6,259 nucleotides of DNA from CAWBCI01 sp963787195 (lineage in GTDB: Bacteria > Bacteroidota > Bacteroidia > Bacteroidales > JAGOPY01). The notes under the pieces were generated by a model, which worked only from the letters and a program-made list of their open reading frames with translations, was not told the origin of the DNA and did not search any database. Positions within the stretch are counted from its first letter, which is position 1, and each line of letters opens with the position of its first letter. This document shows positions 1 through 4,896 of this stretch, piece by piece. The DNA lies in the NCBI GenBank assembly GCA_963787195.1, contig CAWBCI010000038.1, positions 1-6,259 of the forward strand. The letters are read 5' to 3'. Made by a program: the position numbers and the translations under genes.

Positions 1-581
1 ATACGGGTGACCACATCCCCGGAAATACTGAATCGGGTTTGCATTACAATATTCTCAGAGCCGAGGTCATATAATTTCTGTAATTTAACCCTGTCGCGGG
101 CGTCCATAATGAAACGGAATGCATCCAGGTTGCTGAGGTCAACATCGTAAGCAGTTTTTACTCCTCCTCCATTATAGGTTTTTACGACTATGGTATTTTC
201 GGCATTTCCTCCCCTGCTTTTGGCAAATATATAATGGCAGAATGATTGCATGCGCAAAAGCCGGATATAGTCATTATCCACGAGCCAAATATGGTCATCC
301 TTGAGAAATTGATTAAATTCATCCAATTGATCGTGCAATTCCTTTACTGATTTAGCTTCCTGGAATTTAAACTCCCTGGTGATAGTATTGGCTTTGATAA
401 TATGGGCCATTCTTTCCTTATAACCCTCCACGAGTTGCTGAACCAGTTCCTCCACACTGTCAGGTGGCTGGGCTGCAGTCATCCCCGGTTTGATGATGGT
501 ATTGATCTCCAGGGTGGTAAGATCTTCCAGTAACCTGCTTATAGTGGAGTCATTTTGCGGTTTGAATAAGTTATTTGCCAT
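1..581 (-). CDS. Uncharacterised protein, third member of a small paralogous family, 3' end outside window
   Basis: Open frame from ATG at 581 to the window edge, giving 193 residues with no stop. The start fits because it lies 5 nt after the stop of the preceding gene; there is no clear Shine-Dalgarno, as is common in Bacteroidota. I do not recognise the family. Residues 19-28 (EDLTTLEINT) match the N-terminal strand of the 109-aa and 130-aa proteins of the same operon, and the last visible residues (SGDVVTR, 187-193) match their DGDITTRI / DSDVSTIV strand. Between them is about 150 residues absent from the shorter relatives: helical, with many charged residues, then a glycine-rich turn (GGG at 138-140). 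No signal peptide or membrane segment is seen. If the paralogy holds, some tens of residues forming a C-terminal helix should lie beyond the window. It is the last visible gene of the operon and was probably transcribed from the promoter near 3700. Confidence 0.8.
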   Translation of the reverse strand, partial: MANNLFKPQNDSTISRLLEDLTTLEINTIIKPGMTAAQPPDSVEELVQQLVEGYKERMAHIIKANTITREFKFQEAKSVKELHDQLDEFNQFLKDDHIWLVDNDYIRLLRMQSFCHYIFAKSRGGNAENTIVVKTYNGGGVKTAYDVDLSNLDAFRFIMDARDRVKLQKLYDLGSENIVMQTRFSISGDVVTR

Positions 582-586
582 ATAGC

Positions 587-916
587 TTATTTGGGTAATA
601 GGTCTTTCAGATGGGTAACTATTGCTGAAACTGTCTGAATATTATTCCGGATGATCTCGTTCCCCTTGGCCTCCCTCGACTGGTGCCACTGCACAAGTTC
701 CGGGTACTTGGTGTAGAAGTTCTCCGTGATGCGGGTTGTGATATCACCGTCAACCAGGTCGATTTTACTGGTTATGCCCTGTATGTCCTGATTGGGTTTG
801 AAATCAATTTCCCCGTTGACTAGTTCCATATCCCCCATCAGGGTGCGGATATTGAGGATGGTAAGGTCATTCACCGTATTGGTGACCTTGTCGAGTATGT
901 CCTGGATCGTGCTCAT
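587..916 (-). CDS. Uncharacterised small protein (109 aa), paralogue of the 130-aa operon protein
   Basis: ATG at 916, TAA at 587; it begins 10 nt after the stop of the 543-aa gene and is followed 5 nt later by the next start, so co-transcription and perhaps coupled translation are likely. Family not recognised. What can be seen: a short N-terminal helix, a strand NDLTILNIRT (16-25), further alternating polar/hydrophobic stretches typical of beta strands (about 28-64, including DGDITTRI at 56-63), then a C-terminal helix (about 72-107) containing ELVQWHQ (73-79). The same three landmarks occur in order in the 130-aa protein (EDVATLEVTT, DSDVSTIV, EILKLHQ), which supports common ancestry. There is no signal peptide, membrane helix, cysteine or catalytic-looking motif, so a structural, binding or regulatory role is more likely than an enzyme. 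The function is unknown. Confidence 0.85.
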   Translation of the reverse strand: MSTIQDILDKVTNTVNDLTILNIRTLMGDMELVNGEIDFKPNQDIQGITSKIDLVDGDITTRITENFYTKYPELVQWHQSREAKGNEIIRNNIQTVSAIVTHLKDLLPK

Positions 917-926
917 GTAATAAGGT

Positions 927-2558
927 TTAAGTGTTTATAATTTCAATTTTTTTATATGCTTCGGATATTTGTTTAACTATATTGATGATGGTAAAAACCA
1001 GGAGGGGCCATGTAATCACGCTGACTACCTTAATAATGGCTCTTAAAACGCCCCCGACTATGGCCAGGGCAAAAGCCATGCTGCTGACTCCATATTTTAT
1101 TTTTTGTATATGGCCCCGGATGAGCGTCTGCCCTTCTCCTGCGACTATGCTGAAAGCATCTCCATCAGCCCGGATCAGCGACACAACCGTACCTTTCTCA
1201 TCCTGGCTGATCGTCCCCTTCCGGCCGAACATGAATTTGATCCCGTCGAGGAAGGCCTTTATGCCCTGGCTTAGCTTGCGGAAAAAATGTGAAAATATCT
1301 TTTTGAGGAGACCTCCAAAGAGCTTGACAAACCTGACTATCCAGCCGAATATTTTCCTGGTGAAACGGGCTAACTTTTTAAAGAACCTTCCGATCCCGAA
1401 ATAAACCCTTTGCAGGAAGCCTTTCCTTTCCTGCGGGGCTGTGCCTGATTCCTCAGCTATCTGCAATTTCAATTTTTCAAGGTTTTCCTGGAAACTTGCC
1501 AGGGTATCCTCATCCGAATTCTGAATATTCCCGAGGAGATCACTCAAAATCCCTTCTTCAGCATCCTGGGTACCTCCGGGAACATTTGAACTGAGCATGT
1601 ATTTATTCAGGAAGAAAAGTGCGTTGAATAGAAAGTAGCCATCGCAAATATAGGTCAGCACCCTGAAAGTTTTAATGTCACTAAGGTCAGCCTGATTGTA
1701 TATATCAATGGCATCAGTAATACTGTTTAAAGTAACTTCGCCTATATCGCTGTCAAGTAAACCATTGTAAAAACCATCATGCCACTGATGCACCTGGATC
1801 AGGCGCAGTATGAACTGTTTAAAAGGATCATTTGATTCATTTTGAAGGAAATTGATATCTACTTTATTATCATTTTCTTTCAGGATATGTTTATTAAGAT
1901 ATTTGAAGAAGTCCGTTCTTTCCCCGAAATCCTTGATGAGCTGTCTTTTAAACATGCCTCTCCGGTCAAGCTTGCGGGCCAGTTCACTATTATCGTCCAG
2001 ACTGCTTTTGAAAGCCAGGATGAAATCCTCTTCTCCGCGGGCTTTTAAAAGTGCAAGTGTCAGGCCGTCAAGATCTGCCATGAGGTTCAGGGACTCCAGG
2101 GCTGGAAAGCCCGTAAAATCAGCTAGTTTATCAAGTGCCGCCTTGCTGTTTATAACTGAAAATTTCGTCCCCACCGGAAAAGGCCAGAGTCCGAAGATGT
2201 CGAGGCGGTAATGGATGATGCGGCTTTGCAGGCTGAGCTCTCCTGCTTGCGGCAATTTGCTGAATGCAAAGCCATCATCAATATCCACGGTTTTTCCCAA
2301 CAAGTCTGCCAGGAAATCTTCTTCATCCTGGAAAATTTCGGGCCTCATTTCGGCTTCAGTAAAAAGACCTGATGCTGCCGCTTCCTTTAAAAATTCCTGC
2401 TTAGCTTTCTCCAGGTCACCCGGAAAGAGAGCATTCAGTTTTTCCAGGGCAATATAGCCCAGCTCGGTCAAATGCTGCAGGCATTCGTTCCGTCGCACCG
2501 GGAGGCTTTTGACTTCCTTTTCCAGCAGTTCGATAATATAATCCTCTTCCCCCGGCAT
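927..2558 (-). CDS. Large protein with degenerate peptidoglycan-binding-like repeats and a cationic/hydrophobic membrane-active C-terminus (543 aa)
   Basis: The ATG at 2558 overlaps the preceding stop by one base (TAATG), which fixes the start and suggests translational coupling. No known full-length family is recognised. Residues 1-320 are helical and soluble. Within them three stretches resemble diverged PG_binding_1 units: about 24-64 (LQHLTELGY then an FPGDLEKA-type turn), 111-150 (RLDIFGLWP, then AALDKLADF) and 252-290 (DGFYNGLLDSDIGEVT). The third is the most convincing. Residues 331-370 form an acidic linker. Residues 379-447 are extremely basic and aromatic: 18 Lys/Arg and 14 Phe with one acidic residue, arranged like amphipathic helices. 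After a short beta-like patch (456-482), residues 490-531 are hydrophobic, enough for one or two membrane segments. No N-terminal signal peptide. By inference it binds wall or a related polymer and inserts into or coats a membrane; pore formation is a guess. The neighbouring amidase also carries a peptidoglycan-binding domain, which agrees with a wall-related role. Confidence 0.88.
   Translation of the reverse strand: MPGEEDYIIELLEKEVKSLPVRRNECLQHLTELGYIALEKLNALFPGDLEKAKQEFLKEAAASGLFTEAEMRPEIFQDEEDFLADLLGKTVDIDDGFAFSKLPQAGELSLQSRIIHYRLDIFGLWPFPVGTKFSVINSKAALDKLADFTGFPALESLNLMADLDGLTLALLKARGEEDFILAFKSSLDDNSELARKLDRRGMFKRQLIKDFGERTDFFKYLNKHILKENDNKVDINFLQNESNDPFKQFILRLIQVHQWHDGFYNGLLDSDIGEVTLNSITDAIDIYNQADLSDIKTFRVLTYICDGYFLFNALFFLNKYMLSSNVPGGTQDAEEGILSDLLGNIQNSDEDTLASFQENLEKLKLQIAEESGTAPQERKGFLQRVYFGIGRFFKKLARFTRKIFGWIVRFVKLFGGLLKKIFSHFFRKLSQGIKAFLDGIKFMFGRKGTISQDEKGTVVSLIRADGDAFSIVAGEGQTLIRGHIQKIKYGVSSMAFALAIVGGVLRAIIKVVSVITWPLLVFTIINIVKQISEAYKKIEIINT
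966..1427 (-). other. Membrane-active region encoded in the 543-aa protein (cationic Phe-rich helices plus hydrophobic tail)
   Basis: This marks codons 378-531 of the large protein. The first half (about 1427-1221) alternates aromatic and basic residues in i, i+3/i+4 spacing, for example FFKKLARF and FFRKLSQ, as in membrane-binding amphipathic helices. The second part (about 1094-966) is a continuous hydrophobic stretch (SSMAFALAIVGG, then ITWPLLVFTIINIV). The segments could be a membrane anchor, a holin-like or colicin-like insertion unit, or an interface with nucleic acid; only the membrane reading explains both parts. Confidence 0.55.
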
Positions 2559-2950
2559 TATTTTATCAGGTTGACGACCATGTCAATCACCGCCTTGCGC
2601 GACTCCTTGGATGATTCCATCATCTGTTGGTGCAGCTTGAGTATTTCCGCGTCGCCCGGGGCCAGGTCGCTTTTAACAATGGTTGACACATCCGAATCGA
2701 TCTTCACGTTGGTATAGGCCACCAGATGGATATCCGTCTGGTTTTGTACCGACATGCCTTTCAGCACATTGTTGATCTCGAATTTATCCACATCGCTCTG
2801 GACCACCTGTTTGGTTTTGAAAGAAAAATCTCCGGTAAATGTCGTTACCTCAAGCGTGGCCACGTCTTCGATAACGTCGCCAATTTTAGCCATCAGCCGC
2901 TGGAAACCACTTTTCAGTTTCGTTTTGCTGTCTTCAGTTACATCTGCCAT
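2558..2950 (-). CDS. Uncharacterised small protein (130 aa), founder-like member of the operon's paralogous family
   Basis: ATG at 2950, 11 nt after the amidase stop; its TAA shares one base with the next gene's ATG (TAATG). Not a family I can name. It has an N-terminal amphipathic helix (about 7-27), a strand EDVATLEVTT (28-37), a series of alternating strands (40-92, with DSDVSTIV at 85-92) and a C-terminal helix starting near EILKLHQ (102-108) and running to the end. These landmarks match the 109-aa protein in order and spacing, and the first two match the truncated protein at the window's left edge. No signal peptide, cysteines, membrane helix or obvious active site. Sitting between the amidase and the large membrane-active protein, it could be a partner, chaperone, inhibitor or assembly subunit; the sequence does not decide this. 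Confidence 0.86.
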   Translation of the reverse strand: MADVTEDSKTKLKSGFQRLMAKIGDVIEDVATLEVTTFTGDFSFKTKQVVQSDVDKFEINNVLKGMSVQNQTDIHLVAYTNVKIDSDVSTIVKSDLAPGDAEILKLHQQMMESSKESRKAVIDMVVNLIK

Positions 2951-2961
2951 AAGATCAATTT

Positions 2962-3630
2962 TTATTGTTGAAAAATATTTTCGATTAAGGTTTTGGTAGA
3001 AGGGCCATATATGCCATCGGGTTCCTGGCCTTCCTCTTTCTGAAAAGCTTTCAGCATGGATTCAGTCCTGGGGCCGAAGACCCCGTCGGCAGCGCCGCAG
3101 TTAAAGCCCAGTTCGCCGAGTACAGTCTGAAGCTGGAGTACCTCATCTCCCTTGCTGCCCAGCTTGAGAGGCGGTTTAGCTTCAGGGATACGGCTGTTGG
3201 ATTCGCCGGTAAGGCGCCGGAAGCCAAGTACATTGACAGCATCGAAACCTTGAATGGATACTGAATTTTTCTGGTTACCACCCAGGGAGTAGACCCTATT
3301 GCGGTTCTTGGAAAAGCCCATGAATATACCCACATGGCCTTTCCAGGAGTCCGGTTTTTCCCTCCAGAAGACCACTATATCACCGGGAACAGGGTCATCG
3401 ACAGGGAGGCCGACCGTGAGCCAACTCCGGGCATTAGCCCGGTTAGTGCGCTGCAGTCCTGCTTTCATAGTGCACCAGTTTACGAAGATGCTGCACCAGG
3501 GGGACTCGTCGTCGTTGATGCCGGTGAAACCGGCTTCCTTGGCATAATCCACGATACGTTTTTCGTTCTCCGCACCCGGGATTTCCTTTATGCCCAGTTC
3601 AGCTGCGGCAATTTTAATTAGTGAATTCAT
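2962..3630 (-). CDS. TIGR02594-type NlpC/P60-CHAP-like peptidoglycan amidase with C-terminal peptidoglycan-binding domain
   Basis: A 222-residue cell-wall hydrolase expected to cleave a peptide or amide bond in peptidoglycan. The catalytic domain spans about 1-142: the N-terminal AAAELGIKEIPG, PWCSIFVNWC with the likely nucleophile Cys46, KGHVGIFMG with His99, and SLGGNQKNSV, where Asn119 or its neighbour would complete the site. PGDIVVFWR (82-90) is also typical of TIGR02594 proteins. Residues about 155-220 are a PG_binding_1 domain (GDEVLQLQTVLGELGF, GVFGPRT, then a second GIYGPST). There is no signal peptide, so it acts after lysis, by holin-like or contractile delivery, or on a non-wall substrate. 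The ATG at 3630 was chosen because family members begin just before this helix; an in-frame TTG at 3693 would sit about at the predicted transcription start. First gene of the five-gene operon. Resembles phage endolysins, but no phage genes surround it. Confidence 0.92.
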   Translation of the reverse strand: MNSLIKIAAAELGIKEIPGAENEKRIVDYAKEAGFTGINDDESPWCSIFVNWCTMKAGLQRTNRANARSWLTVGLPVDDPVPGDIVVFWREKPDSWKGHVGIFMGFSKNRNRVYSLGGNQKNSVSIQGFDAVNVLGFRRLTGESNSRIPEAKPPLKLGSKGDEVLQLQTVLGELGFNCGAADGVFGPRTESMLKAFQKEEGQEPDGIYGPSTKTLIENIFQQ

Positions 3631-3699
3631 ATTCGGAAATTTAACAGGGTTCTCTTTTTTATTTTTGTCGAAATTTACGAGTAGTGCTGGCAATTATAG

Positions 3700-3707
3700 C
3701 AAATATA
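3700..3707 (-). promoter_or_regulatory. Putative Bacteroidota-type -7 box for the minus-strand operon
   Basis: Read on the minus strand this is TATATTTG, an exact match to the TAnnTTTG -7 consensus of Bacteroidetes sigma-ABfr promoters (known consensus). The -33 TTG is not perfect: the corresponding position lies in GCTGTTT within the inverted repeat at 3715-3740. Transcription would start near 3693, leaving a leader of about 63 nt before the amidase ATG at 3630. No competing gene lies between, so this would be the promoter for all five genes. Not experimentally supported. Confidence 0.5.
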
Positions 3708-3714
3708 CAAAATT

Positions 3715-3740
3715 CAAATAGCTGATAAACAGCTAATTTG
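3715..3740. repeat. Inverted repeat overlapping the operon promoter, possible operator
   Basis: The left arm CAAATAGCTG and right arm CAGCTAATTTG are reverse complements apart from one extra T, separated by ATAAA. The repeat lies just upstream of the TATATTTG box, over the place where the -33 element should be. That is where a dimeric repressor would block polymerase. It lacks a T-tract on either strand, so a terminator is unlikely. Confidence 0.5.
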
Positions 3741-3887
3741 TTAAATATCTGTTAAAACTTAGTAAAGCTTTAGTGTTTCTGCGAATTCCCTGTTTATGTT
3801 ATCAGCAATCAGGATATAAGCACTTATTTCGGGGTCAATCCGACTCACAAATTTTTAAGTATCCATTTTCGATTTCGTCGATTCAGT

Positions 3888-3950
3888 ATGAAAAAGATGA
3901 ACCATTTCTATTCTTTGTTGTTATTATCATTTATTCTCATGTTTTTTTGA
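3888..3950 (+). pseudogene. Signal-peptide-like 20-codon open frame, possible remnant of a secreted protein gene
   Basis: ATG to TGA encodes MKKMNHFYSLLLLSFILMFF: a basic start (KK) followed by an unbroken hydrophobic core, the classic layout of a Sec or lipoprotein signal peptide. It stops in a run of seven T (3942-3948), where slippage mutations are common. Shifting frame there adds only about a dozen codons, so no mature protein follows. No ribosome binding site is visible. It may be the decayed 5' end of a gene, a very small membrane peptide, or chance in AT-rich DNA. Confidence 0.25.
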
Positions 3951-3975
3951 AGTATTGCAAAATACGATTACTTTG
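3947..3975 (+). promoter_or_regulatory. Weak candidate promoter for the M91 peptidase gene
   Basis: TTG at 3947-3949 is followed after 18 nt by TTACTTTG at 3968-3975, one mismatch from the Bacteroidetes TAnnTTTG -7 box and slightly short of the usual 19-20 nt spacing. It would leave an untranslated leader of about 120 nt. The match is imperfect in AT-rich sequence, so treat it as a candidate only. Confidence 0.3.
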
Positions 3976-4090
3976 AGCCAATAATTAATCGAAATATCCC
4001 AAGGCATGAAGGGTGCTATTGGATTACAACAGCCTCTTGATTGAGTATTTTAATGAAGTTCATTTAAGTCTTACAAATTATTAAATTTAA

Positions 4091-4097
4091 AAAGGAG
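4091..4097 (+). promoter_or_regulatory. Ribosome binding site of the M91 peptidase gene
   Basis: AAAGGAG lies 7 nt before the ATG at 4105, an optimal Shine-Dalgarno match. It fixes this start and is stronger than anything seen before the other genes here, which suggests this gene is translated efficiently on its own. Confidence 0.75.
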
Positions 4098-4104
4098 AAT
4101 TATT

Positions 4105-4653
4105 ATGCCACTTTTCGATTATGATGCAGTAAACTTTCCGGGGATAAAAATTGAAGACACGGGTGGTGCGTCGACTTACGTACTAACCGTAAGAGAAGCC
4201 CTGAATCACATTGTCGCCCAACCGGTAGGACACCGGATGCTAACCGAAATTATCGCACATGCGCCGGTTTTCGCTACGTGGAATGCTAAAATCAAGATAC
4301 TCCGGCCTGCTGGAAAGGTTGTGGATATTACCAATCCGGGCTCTGAAGGAGGGAGTAAGTGTGCAGCCTGTAGTAATGGAAATGCGATGAATGGGACCGG
4401 ATCTGCCAGCGGGGTCTATTGGAATCCCAATATCTTCGTAGTTCCCGAACGGGGTTACCGTCCTCCATTCATTGGGCTCGCGCATGAGCTGGTTCATGCC
4501 TGGCACAATGCACTTGGCACAAAAAAAGGAAATTATGATGAGGAGGAATCGTTCACTGTTGGCATAGGCATATATGCAGTTGCCGATCCACATTCAATTA
4601 CCGAAAATAAAATCAGACTGGAGCATAACGTCCCGATAAGGCATAAATACTAG
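4105..4653 (+). CDS. M91 (NleD-like) family zinc metallopeptidase, effector-type
   Basis: 182 residues, ATG to TAG, behind a strong ribosome binding site. The zinc site is HELVHAWH: His127 and His131 as ligands, Glu128 as general base. The third ligand is probably one of Glu146-148 in the EEES cluster just before TVGIG, the usual arrangement in family M91. The ending TENKIRLEHNVPIRHKY, with conserved Glu, Asn, Arg and Tyr, is also typical. The founding member NleD is a type III effector of enteropathogenic E. coli that cuts host JNK/p38 kinases; many relatives occur as domains of polymorphic or secreted toxins. This copy has no signal peptide and no fused delivery domain, and no immunity gene is evident beside it. 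It carries a Cys86-x-x-Cys89 pair. The target is unknown. It is divergent from the wall-related operon and could be a cargo of it or simply a neighbour. Confidence 0.9.
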   Translation: MPLFDYDAVNFPGIKIEDTGGASTYVLTVREALNHIVAQPVGHRMLTEIIAHAPVFATWNAKIKILRPAGKVVDITNPGSEGGSKCAACSNGNAMNGTGSASGVYWNPNIFVVPERGYRPPFIGLAHELVHAWHNALGTKKGNYDEEESFTVGIGIYAVADPHSITENKIRLEHNVPIRHKY

Positions 4654-4675
4654 GTATTGGACCGGAGTCTGATTT
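4610..4675. repeat. Long-loop inverted repeat bracketing the 3' end of the peptidase gene
   Basis: AAATCAGACT (4610-4619, inside the coding sequence) is an exact reverse complement of AGTCTGATTT (4666-4675, after the stop), with 46 nt between. Inside the loop a small hairpin, AATAC-TAG-GTATT, centres on the stop codon. There is no T-run after the outer arm, so it is not a standard intrinsic terminator; it could protect the mRNA 3' end or be chance. Confidence 0.35.
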
Positions 4676-4782
4676 AATTCGTATGACCATTCACAATTCA
4701 GCATTCATGCTTCACTTCCTGTATGCTTCTCTGCATGGGAGAAATGGGCAATGACTCTTTGAAATTATTTTTACATTAATCA

Positions 4783-4817
4783 GGATTCAAGGCTCATTTC
4801 TCCGGATTCTTGACTCA
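4783..4817 (+). repeat. Two imperfect direct repeats upstream of the MFS-like frame
   Basis: GGATTCAAGGCTCA (4783-4796) and GGATTCTTGACTCA (4804-4817) agree at 11 of 14 positions and are 21 bp apart, about two helical turns. Such spacing suits a regulator binding the same face of DNA ahead of the gene at 4897. The second copy is followed by AATCC, which can pair with its GGATT to form a weak 5-bp hairpin before a short T stretch, so a weak terminator for the peptidase gene is the other reading. Confidence 0.3.
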
Positions 4818-4861
4818 ATCCAGGCTTTTCAATTTTTAGGGTTTTTAGTGCTAATTATTGA

Positions 4862-4869
4862 TAATTTTG
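4862..4869 (+). promoter_or_regulatory. Candidate -7 box for the MFS-like gene
   Basis: TAATTTTG matches the Bacteroidetes TAnnTTTG -7 box exactly. No TTG is found 19-20 nt upstream. Transcription would start near 4876, leaving about 20 nt before the ATG at 4897, with no Shine-Dalgarno but an AT-rich start region, as is common in Bacteroidota. Confidence 0.35.
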
Positions 4870-4896
4870 CGGCCTGTTTTTTCAAGATTTGTTTTT

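Larger units (their letters stand above)
3741..4104. other. AT-rich divergent intergenic region without a supported gene
   Basis: This spacer of 364 bases separates the minus-strand operon from the plus-strand metallopeptidase. It is visibly richer in A and T than the flanking genes and no frame shows convincing protein features over its length. It contains the signal-peptide-like open frame at 3888-3950, a weak promoter candidate at 3947-3975 and the peptidase ribosome binding site at 4091-4097. I see no tRNA, riboswitch-like fold or CRISPR repeat. Confidence 0.7.

Noticed and set aside
931..1404. 157-codon plus-strand open frame
   Set aside because: It lies antisense inside the 543-aa gene, its composition mirrors that gene's hydrophobic C-terminus, and it has no recognisable domain or ribosome binding site.
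1842..2717. Several plus-strand open frames of 68-119 codons
   Set aside because: All are antisense shadows of the 543-aa and 130-aa genes, Ser/Arg-rich and without family features.
2726..3621. Open frames on both strands overlapping the amidase and 130-aa genes
   Set aside because: They overlap genes with clear domain or paralogy evidence and show no protein-like motifs of their own.
2962..3630. Amidase as evidence for a prophage lysis module
   Set aside because: No capsid, tail, integrase or canonical holin gene is in the window, and the neighbours are not phage-like, so the enzyme alone does not support a prophage call.
3631..3693. Extension of the amidase by 21 codons to an in-frame TTG at 3693
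   Set aside because: The added residues resemble no family sequence and no signal peptide, the TTG falls at the predicted transcription start, and TIGR02594 proteins begin near the ATG at 3630.
3773..3976. 67-codon plus-strand frame in the divergent intergenic region
   Set aside because: Composition is that of random AT-rich DNA, it has no ribosome binding site, and it conflicts with the more protein-like short frame at 3888-3950.
4240..4593. 117-codon minus-strand frame
   Set aside because: It is antisense to the M91 peptidase, whose HELVH motif and ribosome binding site establish the real strand.
4724..4745. TTCTC / GAGAA hairpin as a terminator for the peptidase gene
   Set aside because: The stem is only five base pairs and no T-run follows.
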